DNA of 64,000 nucleotides from Macrothele yani (taxonomy: Eukaryota > Arthropoda > Arachnida > Araneae > Macrothelidae), in assembly GCA_039090855.1 (NCBI GenBank), contig CM077010.1:47076905-47140904 (forward strand), read 5' to 3'. Position numbers and translations under genes: made by a program. Below, piece after piece: positions 42,580-52,720 of the stretch. The notes beneath the pieces were generated by a model. The model was not told where the DNA came from. It saw only the letters and a list, made by a program, of their open reading frames with translations, and made no database searches. Numbering within the stretch: the stretch's first letter is position 1; each line of letters opens with the position of its first letter.

Positions 42580-42693
42580 AAGCAAGAGATCTTCTTCGTC
42601 AGTGGCGAGATGATAATATCCGTTGCTCTGAGGAAGTTCAAGAAATTTGGCAAGATATAATGTGCCACAACATTAACAAAGTTGGTGATGAAA
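42580..42693 (+). CDS. EMC2: EMC2 exon 2
   Basis: Acceptor TTTATTCTTTTAG precedes 42580; donor AAA|GTATGT follows 42693. The exon enters and leaves in phase 1. It reads EARDLLRQWRDDNIRCSEEV, then QEIWQDIMCHNINKVGDE. It aligns with EMC2 residues from about 13 to 50 (pattern R-K/Q-W-R-E/D-E/D-N-x-R-x-S-E-x-x-V...K-x-G-D-E/D), upstream of the TPR array. It joins exon 3 as GDEKWLIYEQV. Confidence 0.93.
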
Positions 42694-42982
42694 GTATGTA
42701 AATTATATTGAAGTTGCCATTTATAGTTTGAAGGTTATTTTTTTCCTAATCTAATCATAGTCCTGAGTTGTTGCAAAGCGGTAGAAATAAGTATTCAAAA
42801 AGTATGTGTTGTCATAAAATCCCTGAATTCCAATTTCTAAAATTGATTCAAATGTAATGTCACCAAATTTGGGACTTTTTAGAAAGTACGATTCTCATGG
42901 ATGAAAGTGAAACTTTTTGTCAAGGATTAGGTGCAAAAATATAAACTTGCATGTTAAGTATGTTGTTATAGTTTGAAATTTC

Positions 42983-43014
<32 letters not shown>

Positions 43015-43374
43015 TGTTAGAAGCAGCTTCTGAAAAATACTAGGCCTAGCTGAACTAGATTCCCAGGGGTGAGGGGGTTGCTGCCATAAGAAATAAAGGT
43101 GGTTGTTGTAGTCTAAATTTTTATTTCAATGCAAATCAAGGAAGTTGTTATTGTGGCATGCTAAGGTCTGGGAGTTTTGTTTCTATGTACACAAAAATGA
43201 CAAAAAAGAAAATAGTAATGTATATTGAGAGTATAAAATGAATAACTGATTTTTATGCCATTTTTCATCTGAACAAAAACAGTACTTAAAGGTAACAAAA
43301 CTATACTTGTGTTGCATAGGTGTCCGATCATACAGACACAGTGATCGGACCCCTCACCCCCGATTATATGTATG
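42694..43374. other. EMC2 intron 2, first part
   Basis: No other gene. A T-run lies at 42987-43012. The stretch runs up to the RTE target duplication at 43375. Confidence 0.6.
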
Positions 43375-43402
43375 CATGAATATATCATCATCATCATCAT
43401 TG

Positions 43403-45247
43403 TCAACCATTATCAATCCACTGCTGGACGAAGGTCTCCCCAAGTTTCCTCCACAACGGTCTGTCTTGTGCCAGTCTCCTCCATGTCACCCCTGCATACT
43501 TTCGAATTTCATCCACCCATCTCCCATGTGGTCTTCTTCTGGGTCTTTTCCTGTCCCTTGGAATCCAATCTAAAATTTCGGCTGTCCATCGATGATCTGT
43601 CCTTCGGGCAGTATGTCCAGCCCATTGCCATTTCAGGGATTTAACTCTGATCATGATGTCTTCCACTCTTGTCATTTTTCGGATCCACGAGTTCCTCTTC
43701 TTATCTCTCCTGGTTACACGAAGCATGCACCTCTCCATGCTTTTTTGAGTTGTCTGCAGTCTTTGTATATCTCTTTTAGTTAAGGTCCACGTCTCTGCAC
43801 CATACGTAAGCACTGGAAGGATGCATTGATCAAACACTTTTCTTTTAAGACATAATGGCATATTGCTCTTGAAAATTATGCTGTTTCTTGCAAAAGCTCT
43901 CCAGGCAAGTTTTGTACGCCGATTAATTTCTTCATCAATGTGACCCTCACTTGATATCTGCTGTCCAAGATAAACGTACGTGTCTGTTATCTCCAGCTTT
44001 TCTCCATCAATCAATAAATCTTCATTTCTTGTAAAAGCATTGAACATCCCTTTTGTCTTCTGAAAGTTCATTTTTAATCCCACTTCTTTACTCTTGTCAG
44101 CAAGTTCCTGGATCATACTCTGCAGCTCTGATGGGGTAGTTGCAAAAATGACTATGTCATCAGCAAAACGAAGGTGGGTTAGATAATCTCCATTAATCTT
44201 TATCCCTTTGTTTTCCCAGCTCAGCGACTGAAAAACACCCTCCAATGTGGCATTAAAGAGCTTCGGAGATATGGTGTCACCTTGTCTCACTCCCTTTCCA
44301 ATTTTTATGTGTATTGTATTTTCAAACAGCCGAATCTTTGCACTTGCATTTTCATAGATGTTATTAATAATATTAATGTATGCATCTTCAATACCGCAGG
44401 TTTTCAGAGCCATTGTAACTGCTGATGGTTTCACCGAATCAAAGGCTTTTTCATAATCGATAAAAGCCATGCACAATGGAAGTTCATATTCCCTCGCTCT
44501 TTCAATTAGTTCTCTCAGTACGTGGATATGATCTATTGTGCTGTAGCCACTCCTGAATCCAGCTTGTTCTCTCGGTTGAGCCATGTCCAGTGTTACCTTC
44601 AAGCGGTGTGAAAGAACTTTAGTGAAGATTTTATAAACTACTGATAGGAGGCTGATAGGTCTGTAGTTTCCGAGATCCTCAATGTCACCTTTTTTATGTA
44701 GCAGGATCATTGTAGCGGTGTTCCAATCCTCAGGAATCTTTCCTTCATTAAGGCATCGAGTGAAAATTTGGGCGAGTACTGTTTCAATTTCTCCACTTGC
44801 TTCTTGTATGATGTCTACAGTAATTCCATCTTCTCCTGGAGCTTTTCCCCGCTTCATGTTCTTGATTGCATGTGCAACTTCTGCTGGAAGGACTGGAAGA
44901 ACTCTGGTACTGGTATCTTTCATGATGTCTGGAGTGCATGTATCATCCCTTTCATATAATTTGGAGTAGTAATCTTTCACTCTTGTCAAAATTTCGCCTC
45001 TATTTCTTGTTACAGAACCATCTTCTTTTCTCAGTGCCATAATCTGTTTTCTTCCCTTACTGAGATGTCCCTTTGCTATCTTTAGGCTTTGGTTGTTTTC
45101 AATTGCTTTCCTCACTAGTTCACAGTTGAATTTTCTTACGTCTTCAGTGATATTTTTTCTTACTGTCTTGCATAGCTCTATATATTCCACTTTGGAAGTC
45201 ACATCTTCTTTAGTTGTCCTCATCTCTCTTCTTTTTTGCATCAACAT
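43403..45247 (-). CDS. RTE reverse transcriptase
   Basis: A 614-codon frame without stops. Landmarks in order: MKRGKAPGEDGITVDIIQEA, DWNTATMILLHKKGD with NYRPISLLSVVYKIFTKVL (motifs 1-2), CMAFIDYEKAFDSVKPSAV (motif A), GKGVRQGDTISPKLFNATLE (motif B), LRFADDIVIFATTPSELQSM (motif C, FADD) and LKMNFQKTKGMFNAF (motif D). The C-terminus carries YGAETWTLTKRDIQRLQTTQ and WQWAGHTARRTDHRWTAEIL, the GHxxR region of RTE-like elements, ending QQWIDNG. All catalytic aspartates are present. The ATG at 45247 is only the first Met after a frame break; the true ORF starts in the endonuclease upstream. Confidence 0.92.
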   Translation of the reverse strand: MLMQKRREMRTTKEDVTSKVEYIELCKTVRKNITEDVRKFNCELVRKAIENNQSLKIAKGHLSKGRKQIMALRKEDGSVTRNRGEILTRVKDYYSKLYERDDTCTPDIMKDTSTRVLPVLPAEVAHAIKNMKRGKAPGEDGITVDIIQEASGEIETVLAQIFTRCLNEGKIPEDWNTATMILLHKKGDIEDLGNYRPISLLSVVYKIFTKVLSHRLKVTLDMAQPREQAGFRSGYSTIDHIHVLRELIERAREYELPLCMAFIDYEKAFDSVKPSAVTMALKTCGIEDAYINIINNIYENASAKIRLFENTIHIKIGKGVRQGDTISPKLFNATLEGVFQSLSWENKGIKINGDYLTHLRFADDIVIFATTPSELQSMIQELADKSKEVGLKMNFQKTKGMFNAFTRNEDLLIDGEKLEITDTYVYLGQQISSEGHIDEEINRRTKLAWRAFARNSIIFKSNMPLCLKRKVFDQCILPVLTYGAETWTLTKRDIQRLQTTQKSMERCMLRVTRRDKKRNSWIRKMTRVEDIMIRVKSLKWQWAGHTARRTDHRWTAEILDWIPRDRKRPRRRPHGRWVDEIRKYAGVTWRRLAQDRPLWRKLGETFVQQWIDNG

Positions 45248-45574
45248 TTTCGTTTTTTCCTGATAATTTGTTTACATGCAACTTGTTCTTAGACCCAGCT
45301 AATTTTGTTGCTGTTTCCATAAGAGCTTTGGTTACTTTTCTGTTAACTTCAGATATGTCCACTTCTTCCGATGCTAGGCCTTCTAAAGCAGAGAACCTGT
45401 TCTTCAGTTCCAACTTGAAGGTATTATGGTGTTTTTTAAGGTTGGTTATGTCAATAGATTTTGTTTGTCTTATGAGCTTGCCACGTTCAAGTTTAGTGTT
45501 GAAGTGCATCTTACATCTCACCAATCTATGGTCACTACCTGTGTTGAACTTGTTTAGCACACTGCAGTCTTCTA
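45210..45574 (-). pseudogene. RTE ORF, endonuclease end and linker (middle frame)
   Basis: Carries NTGSDHRLVRCKMHFNTKLE, where SDH is the last catalytic motif of the APE endonuclease, then the linker RQTKSIDITNLKKHHNTFKL. It continues the frame of 45572-46363 after a 1-base shift at an A-run near 45590, and passes to the RT frame after another at an A-run near 45235. Correct order and spacing indicate one original ORF. Confidence 0.88.
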
Positions 45575-46363
45575 TGACGAATTTTTGTTACACATAATAA
45601 AATCAATTTCACTTGTCGTCCCATTTGGATGTCTCCATGTCCATTTCCTGTGTGGCTTTTTCTTGAAGAAGGAGTTCAAGATGAAAAACCCTTCTGCCTC
45701 TGCAAACTCAACGAGAGTATTTCCACGCTGGTTTCTGTTGCCGTGACCGAATTTACCTACTGAAGTTTCATTCTGTTGCCGTTGCCCTATTTTTGCATTG
45801 AAATCTCCCATAATTATTTTCAAGTGCTGCTTACCTTTATTATTTAGATGACAAATTTCCTCATAAAATTCTTCAATTTCTTCTTCAGGATGACTTGTGG
45901 TGGGTGCATAAATTTGAATAATCTGAGCCTGGTATCTTTTCGAGAGTTGGATAACAAGCCGCGCAGCTCTGTCAGAGGAACTTTCAACTTCTACAACTTT
46001 ATCCTTCAGTTTCTTGTTTATTATAAATCCAACACCACTAGTTCTGCCAGTATCTGTCCCACGATAGTAGAAGAGATGTCCACTTTTCAGTTCGATGAGA
46101 TCTTCTCCTTTTCTCCTTACCTCACTTAGCCCCACGATGTCCCACTTGATCCTTTGTAGTTCCTCTTCCAATTCAAGAAGCCTTGAATCAGAAGATAGGG
46201 AGCGTCCGTTGTACGTAGCCAAGGTCAGCATCAGATGGCAGCCTAGTCCGGTCCTCCGGGGATTCTTAGCACCCTCTGCCTTCATGTCGCACTGGCCGCT
46301 GCCTTGGCCAGGTACATTCCAGCTGCCGGAGACTGAGGGCCAAGATTTAAGTTGTGGAATCAT
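45572..46363 (-). pseudogene. RTE AP endonuclease domain
   Basis: Reads LATYNGRSLSSDSRLLELEE (Asn motif), WDIVGLSEVRRKGEDLIELK (catalytic Glu), TSGVGFIINKKLKD, AQIIQIYAPTTSHPEEEIEE (Tyr motif), LKIIMGDFNAKIGQRQ (Asp/Asn) and KWTWRHPNGTTSEIDFIMC. With SDH in the next frame the catalytic set is complete. It nicks the target DNA for reverse transcription. The frame ends at a 1-base shift about 15 bases before its stop. Confidence 0.9.
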
Positions 46364-48188
46364 TTTGGAGGGGTTTGGCCATAACTCACCACGCTGGCCA
46401 AGCGGGTTGGTGAGTGTGGGATAGAATTTCCTCTAATCCCGATGGTATAGTTATACTGCTATTGGCGGTCGTCAGAGCCCCTTTAGTGGGAACAGGATGT
46501 ACCACGAGAAGGCGGGGTTGACATTTGTCAAGGAGAGGCTGTGATGTTACGCATCACCTGACCTTACATCCTCATGAATATATATATATATATATATATA
46601 TTCTATTAAGAAGATACCTAAGCAAAAAAATACATATATAATTTTGACTCACACCTAGTACAACATAGAAAAGGTTATGTATCTACCTGTGTGAGTAAAA
46701 GGAGAAAAGATAAAAAAATAAAATAAAACAATTGAATGTAGAAGGTGTCGAGAATACTGAGCCTTGGCTTTATCAAGGACCAGCAAAAACTCTGCATTTT
46801 CTCACTTCCACAAAGACCTAGTTGGAAATGGGTTTCTGCAAGGCCATAGATGCAAGTAACATTCCCACCTAAAATAGTTTAAAAAATATATATATGTCAT
46901 GTCCTCCGTAGAGTTGCATGACCTAGCACTAGTTAACAATTTCGCTTGCATCCATTAACCTTCCTGGCCCGACCCATGCTCTTCATCTGTTACTATTAAA
47001 CAGAGAGAAGAAGATTAAAGAGAACTCAAGCTGTGAGAGTGACATAATAATTAGAAATGATTTTCAGCCATAACGAATTGCCAAGTTCGTTTGAGAGAGA
47101 ATTTAAACCTGAAAATCAATGCAAAGAAATCCAAATTTTTACATTGCAATTAAAAAGGAAATATTAATTTTTAACAAACAGATTTTTGAAAGAAAACTTG
47201 AGTCTAAAACCCCCTACTCTACAACTTATGACAGCACGAAAACGAGAATAAGTTAAAGACAATAATTAACTAAAGAAAACTTTGTGAAAGTTATATACCT
47301 TAAACAGTTAGTTGCAATATGTACAAAGTATTTCAGCAGTGCTTTAAGTGCATAATTAATTAGTTATTAAGAACTTAACTACATTGAAAATACAGCGCAT
47401 AGAAAAGGAACAAGCTTAGCCATCTTCTGTTCCTAGGTACCCCAAAAGACGCGCAAAGTTACAAAGAAAAGAAAGAGTTAAAACCCGCAAAAATGTTAAC
47501 AGACAAGCCAGTGCCTAAAAGCTGAAAAGCTAAAAAACAACAGAGAAAAAGTACATGAAGTACAAACATTGAACTTATAAAACCTAGAACCCAAAAACAA
47601 GGAAGAGAGCTTACCTCTTGTGACAAAACCTTTCTCCTCAGAAGAGTAGAACATTTCTGACCTCTTCCGCCACTCCCTAGTCGCTGGGGGGCAGTGAGGG
47701 TGGGGCTGATGGCCTCCTCATACAGCAAGAAACCAACACGCGGAGATTTTAACCAGAGAAAAAATATATAAACTTAAGACTGTGGATCTGTATGATCAGA
47801 AAGAGCAGAATTAACTCTCCAGAATACATGAGAAATATTATAAAATACACGAGTAGTGTATTTAATAATCTTTGCATGTATTAAATCACCTTAGTGAGCT
47901 TCTATAGATTAATCAGAATCTTATTAATTTTAATGTTGGTTTTACTATTTTTAGTATAGCTATCCTAGTGATGAATAACTAGTTTTCTTTTTTATTTGTT
48001 TTTATTTTCTTTTATAAACAGATTTTTAAGCTTTTTTTGTGATTTTGTTTATATTATTTAATTTTTTGTTTTAATAGGACCGTCATATCCATAGCACTAA
48101 GGTTCCTTTAGGTAGTTAATAGGCATCCTCTAGCCAACTTCCTTACGGCTTTGATTGGTCAGAATCATATTATTAACTGTGTAGAAAA

Positions 48189-48913
48189 TTAAAGCAGATC
48201 TGCCAACCTTACTCTATTATTCAGAATAATTTTTCTTAAAGTTCTTTTGATGAAAGAATAAGGAATTTCGTTCTCTAGAAAACTTTCTAATAGTATATTA
48301 ATGTGGTAATTGAAGTCCAAATTGTTGCTGCAAATTCTTGAAATTCTTAGGACCTGAGAAATTATTACATTCTCAATTACTTTGGTTGAAATATTATTAT
48401 TCCAGTGTAGATATTTAATTACTTTGAAAGGAAAATTAACTCTTTTATCAAAGAGGCTAATAGATGGGTTACCTCTGTTGAGCTTAATGCTTAAGTCTAG
48501 GAACTCAAGTTCCTGATTACTGTGGTTGGTTTTACATAAGTTAAGAGAGCTAGGATAGATATTATCAAAATCACTCTCTATAACTTCTGAATTATTGATA
48601 CACAGCAGATCATCAATATATCTAAAAGTGTAAAGGTAGTTATCTGAGCAGGTGGGGTGATTTTTAATGAATTTATATTCCTCAAAGAACAGGAATAGAT
48701 TAGCGATATTCGTGGACGTTGATGTTCCCATGGGAATACCGTTCACTTGCTTATAGAGAGTATTATTATATAAGATATGGTTATTTTTTATGCAGCAATT
48801 GAGATAAGAGTTCCAAGTTCCTACATTAACAAATTGGTTAAGTTTAAATTCTGCATACAGCTCTTTAAAGGTAGTGATTATATCTGATAGAGGCAGATTA
48901 GTATATAGGTTTA
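48189..48913 (-). pseudogene. RT of the palindromic element, left arm
   Basis: Reads NLYTNLPLSDIITTFKELYA (end of RT motif A), then LYNNTLYKQVNGIPMGTSTS (motif B), YLYTFRYIDDLLCINNSEVI (motif C, YIDD) and ELEFLDLSIKLNRGNPSISL. It ends TLRKIILNNRVRLADLL. The G-I-P-M-G-T and R-Y-I-D-D-L-L signature and the FLDLSI-K block fit Penelope-like RTs. No GIY-YIG domain follows the RT. That would suit the Chlamys/Naiad branch, where the nuclease precedes the RT, but the 5' part is missing here so this is inference. The frame is open but 5' truncated at the palindrome centre. The apparent start upstream (49019) is mirror-arm sequence. Confidence 0.85.
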
Positions 48914-49607
48914 TATAATCACTACCTTTAAAGAGCTGTATGCAGAATTTAAACTTAACCAATTTGTTAATGTAGGAACTTGGAACTCTTATCTCAATTG
49001 CTGCATAAAAAATAACCATATCTTATATAATAATACTCTCTATAAGCAAGTGAACGGTATTCCCATGGGAACATCAACGTCCACGAATATCGCTAATCTA
49101 TTCCTGTTCTTTGAGGAATATAAATTCATTAAAAATCACCCCACCTGCTTAGATAACTACCTTTACACTTTTAGATATATTGATGATCTGCTGTGTATCA
49201 ATAATTCAGAAGTTATAGAGAGTGATTTTGATAATATCTATCCTAGCTCTCTTAACTTATGTAAAACCAACCACAGTAATCAGGAACTTGAGTTCCTAGA
49301 CTTAAGCATTAAGCTCAACAGAGGTAACCCATCTATTAGCCTCTTTGATAAAAGAGTTAATTTTCCTTTCAAAGTAATTAAATATCTACACTGGAATAAT
49401 AATATTTCAACCAAAGTAATTGAGAATGTACTAATTTCTCAGGTCCTAAGAATTTCAAGAATTTGCAGCAACAATTTGGACTTCAATTACCACATTAATA
49501 TACTATTAGAAAGTTTTCTAGAGAACGAAATTCCTTATTCTTTCATCAAAAGAACTTTAAGAAAAATTATTCTGAATAATAGAGTAAGGTTGGCAGATCT
49601 GCTTTAA
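48914..49607 (+). pseudogene. RT of the palindromic element, right arm
   Basis: Same RT fragment as 48189-48913 in the opposite direction. The frame begins at the arm edge and the first Met is at 49050 (MNGIPMGTSTSTNIANLFLF). It carries YLYTFRYIDDLLCINNSEV and ends RLADLL at 49607. Motif A is lost at the palindrome centre. No stop interrupts it. Confidence 0.85.
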
Positions 49608-50180
49608 TTTTCTACACAGTTAATAATATGATTCTGACCAATCAAAGCCGTAAGGAAGTTGGCTAGAGGATGCCTATTAACTACCTAAAGGAACCTTAGT
49701 GCTATGGATATGACGGTCCTATTAAAACAAAAATTAAATAATATAAACAAAATCACAAAAAGCTTAAAAATCTGTTTATAAAAGAAAATAAAAACAAATA
49801 AAAAAGAAAACTAGTTATTCATCACTAGGATAGCTATACTAAAAATAGTAAAACCAACATTAAAATTAATAAGATTCTGATTAATCTATAGAAGCTCACT
49901 AAGGTGATTTAATACATGCAAAGATTATTAAATACACTACTCGTGTATTTTATAATATTTCTCATGTATTCTGGAGAGTTAATTCTGCTCTTTCTGATCA
50001 TACAGATCCACAGTCTTAAGTTTATATATTTTTTTCTCTGGTTAAAATCTCCGCGTGTTGGTTTCTTGCTGTATGAGGAGGCCATCAGCCCCACCCTCAC
50101 TGCCCCCAGCGACTAGGGAGTGGCGGAAGAGGTCAGCCATGTTCTACTCTTCTGAGGAGAAAGGTTTTGTTACACAAGAG

Positions 50181-50186
50181 GTAAGC
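50181..50186 (+). promoter_or_regulatory. Conserved splice-donor-like site in the RT element's 3' region
   Basis: AAGAG|GTAAGCTCT occurs here, in the mirrored left arm (about 47607-47620), in the third copy (about 52460) and in the fourth (52711). Sequence around it differs between copies while this block is kept. Pyrimidine-rich TTTTTTAG sites about 85 nt downstream could act as acceptor. Introns in the terminal regions of PLEs are known. Confidence 0.4.
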
Positions 50187-51194
50187 TCTCTTCCTTGTTT
50201 TTGGGTTCTAGGTTTTATAAGTTCAATGTTTGTACTTCATGTACTTTTTCTCTGTTGTTTTTTAGCTTTTCAGCTTTTAGGCACTGGCTTGTCTGTTAAC
50301 ATTTTTGCGGGTTTTAACTCTTTCTTTTCTTTGTAACTTTGCGCGTCTTTGGGGTACCTAGGAACAGAAGATGGCTAAGCTTGTTCCTTTTCTATGCGCT
50401 GTATTTTCAATGTAGTTAAGTTCTTAATAACTAATTAATTATGCACTTAAAGCACTGCTGAAATACTTTGTACATATTGCAACTAACTGTTTAAGGTATA
50501 TAACTTTCACAAAGTTTTCTTTAGTTAATTATTGTCTTTAACTTATTCTCGTTTTCGTGCTGTCATAAGTTGTAGAGTAGGGGTTTTAGACTCAAGTTTT
50601 CTTTCAAAAATCTGTTTGTTAAAAATTAATATTTCCTTTTTAATTGCAATGTAAAAATTTGGATTTCTTTTGCATTGATTTTCAGGTTTAAATTCTCTCT
50701 CAAACGAACTTGGCAATTCGTTATGGCTGAAAATCATTTCTAATTATTATGTCACTCTCACAGCTTGAGTTCTCTTTAATCTTCTTCTCTCTGTTTAATA
50801 GTAACAGATGAAGAGCATGGGTCGGGCCAGGAAGGTTAATGGATGCAAGCGAAATTGTTAACTAGTGCTAGGTCATGCAACTCTACGGAGGACATGACAT
50901 ATATATATTTTTTAAACTATTTTAGGTGGGAATGTTACTTGCATCTATGGCCTTGCAGAAACCCATTTCCAACTAGGTCTTTGTGGAAGTGAGAAAATGC
51001 AGAGTTTTTGCTGGTCCTTGATAAAGCCAAGGCTCAGTATTCTCGACACCTTCTACATTCAATTGTTTTATTTTATTTTTTTATCTTTTCTCCTTTTACT
51101 CACACAGGTAGATACATAACCTTTTCTATGTTGTACTAGGTGTGAGTCAAAATTATATATGTATTTTTTGCTTAGGTATCTTCTTAATAGAATG

Positions 51195-51304
51195 TGAATT
51201 CTGAATTTTCAAAACTGCTGCGTTGCGCGTTTTGATCTTCAGGTTATTTTGCAACTTTCGTTTTAAATTCAAAGTTTTTCCTTAGTTTTCAGCTTTGCTC
51301 TTCA

Positions 51305-51340
<36 letters not shown>

Positions 51341-51350
51341 TTAAGAGCAA
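51195..51350. repeat. End of the right-arm element, (TA)n, and start of an inverted third copy
   Basis: AACTTTCGTTTTAAATTC and CTTTGCTCTTCAGCA at 51250-51306 are followed by (AT)n at 51307-51340. The inverse follows: TTAAGAGCAAGACTGAAGAC and GAATTTAAAACGAAAGTT. A second, smaller foldback junction is thus formed at the (TA)n. Confidence 0.88.
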
Positions 51351-52490
51351 GACTGAAGACTAAGGAAAACTTTAGAATTTAAAACGAAAGTTGCAAAATA
51401 ACCTGAAGATCAAAACGCGCAACGCAGCAGTTATGAAAATTCAGAATTCACATTCTATTAAGAAGAGACCTAAGCAAAAAACATATTTTTGACTCATACC
51501 AAGTACAACATAGAAAAGGTTATGTATCTACCGGTGTGAGTAAAAAGAGAAAAAATAAAAAATAAAATAAAACAACTGAATGTAGAAAGTGTCGAGAATA
51601 CTGAGCCTTGGCTTTATCAAGGACCAGCAAAAACTCTGCATTTTCTCACTTCCACAAAGACCTAGTTGGAAATGGGTTTCTGCAAAGCCATAGATGCAAG
51701 TAATAAGCCCACCAAAAATTGTTTTAAAAATATATATATATATGTCATGACCTCCACAGAGTTGTATGACCTAGCTTTAGTTAACAATTTAGCTTGCATC
51801 CATAACTTTCATGGCCCGACCCATGCTCTTCATCTGTTACTATTAAACAGAAAGAAGAAGATTAAAGAAAACTCAAGTTGTGAGAGTGACATAATAATTA
51901 GAAATAATGTTCAGCAATAACGAAATGCCAAGTTCGCCTGAGAGAGAATTTAAACCTGAATAGCAATGCAAAAGTATTCCAAATTCTTACATTGCATTTA
52001 AAAAAGGAAATATTAATTATTTAAAACTCAGATTCTTGAAAGAAAACTTGATTCTAAAACCCCCTACTCCACAACTTCTGACAACACAAAAACGAGAATA
52101 AATTAAAGACAATAATTAACTAAAGAAATGCTTTGTGAAGGTTATATGACATAAACAATTAGTTGCAATATGTACAAAGTATTTCAGCAGTGCTTTAAGT
52201 GCATAATTAAGTAGTTATTAAGAACTTAACTACTTTGAAAACACAGCGCAAAGTAAAAGAACTATGATTGGCCAGCTGCTTGGCCTAAGTTTCCTAAAAA
52301 CGTGCAAAGTTACCAAGAAAAGAAAGAGTTAAAACCCGCAAAAAAGTTAACAGGCTTGCCAGTGCCTAAATGCTAAAAAGCAAAAAACAACAGAGAAAAA
52401 AAGTACAAGAAGTACAAACATTGAACTTGGAAAACCTAAAACCCAAAGACAATGAAGAGAGCTTACCTCTTATGCAACTGAACTTTCTCC
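51341..52490 (-). mobile_element. Third, partial and older copy of the RT element (3' region only)
   Basis: It is homologous to the outer 1.1 kb of the palindrome arms, in the orientation of the left arm, with visibly more differences than between the arms. Shared blocks include TGAGCCTTGGCTTTATCAAG and AGAGTTAAAACCCGCAAAAA, and the donor-like TTACCTCTT near 52460. No RT coding sequence is included. Confidence 0.85.
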
Positions 52491-52715
52491 ACACATGAGG
52501 AAACATGGCTTGGTAACTTTGTGCATTTTTTAGGAAACTTAGGCCAAGCAGCTGGCCAATCATAGTTCTTTTACTTATATATATATATTATATATATATA
52601 TAAGTAAAAGAACTATGATTGGCCAGCTGCTTGGCCTAAGTTTCCTAAAAATGCACAAAGTTACCAAGCCATGTTTCCTCATGTGTGGAGAAAGTTCAGT
52701 TGCATAAGAGGTAAG
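52248..52715. repeat. Inverted junction of third and fourth copies around (TA)n
   Basis: 52490-52573 (TAGGAAACTTAGGCCAAGCA, TATGATTGGCC inverse) is mirrored by 52595-52715 about a TATATA centre near 52585. Arms exceed 80 bp with near-perfect match. The same sequence also occurs at 52258-52300 in the third copy. Confidence 0.85.
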
Positions 52716-52720
52716 CTCTG

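Larger units (their letters stand above)
43385..46572 (-). mobile_element. Almost complete RTE-type non-LTR retrotransposon
   Basis: Bounded by a 10-bp duplication CATGAATATA (43375-43384 and 46573-46582). On the - strand it runs from a short 5' region through an AP endonuclease and RT to a 3' tail of TGA repeats (plus-strand TCATCATCATCATCATT at 43384-43401). A (TGA)n tail, single ORF with endonuclease plus RT, and a length of 3.19 kb fit the RTE clade. Only two frame breaks interrupt the coding sequence. It inserted at the (TA)n edge of the palindromic element that begins at about 46601. Confidence 0.92.
46601..51194. repeat. 4.6-kb palindrome made of two head-to-head RT-element copies
   Basis: The left arm 46601-48882 and right arm 48914-51194 are inverted copies with a few substitutions and one or two 1-base indels. 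The spacer is 31 nt. Each arm holds, from the centre outward, a truncated RT ORF and about 1.6 kb of 3' sequence. The left arm keeps 31 more bases of RT sequence than the right, namely the spacer. Arm differences include Ser/Leu in PTC(S/L)DNYLY and Ile/Leu in ENV(I/L)ISQ. Outer edges run into (TA)n on the left and, on the right, into about 115 bp more element sequence and then (TA)n. Confidence 0.93.

Noticed and set aside
46740..46800. Hammerhead-like sequence in the tail of the palindromic element (- strand CTTGATAAAGCC..GGCTC)
   Set aside because: Neither conserved box is intact (TTGATAA instead of CTGANGA, no GAAA after the stem); kept only as a possible decayed motif.
47459..47728. 89-residue - strand ORF with hydrophobic stretch (mirrored at 50055-50336)
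   Set aside because: Hydrophobicity comes from T-rich non-coding sequence spanning the putative intron; no conserved motif.
48914..49019. Upstream extension of the - strand frame at 48189-49019 (start MVIFYAAIEIRVPSSYINKL)
   Set aside because: It reads through the palindrome centre into the mirror arm; real RT sequence of that copy begins at 48913.
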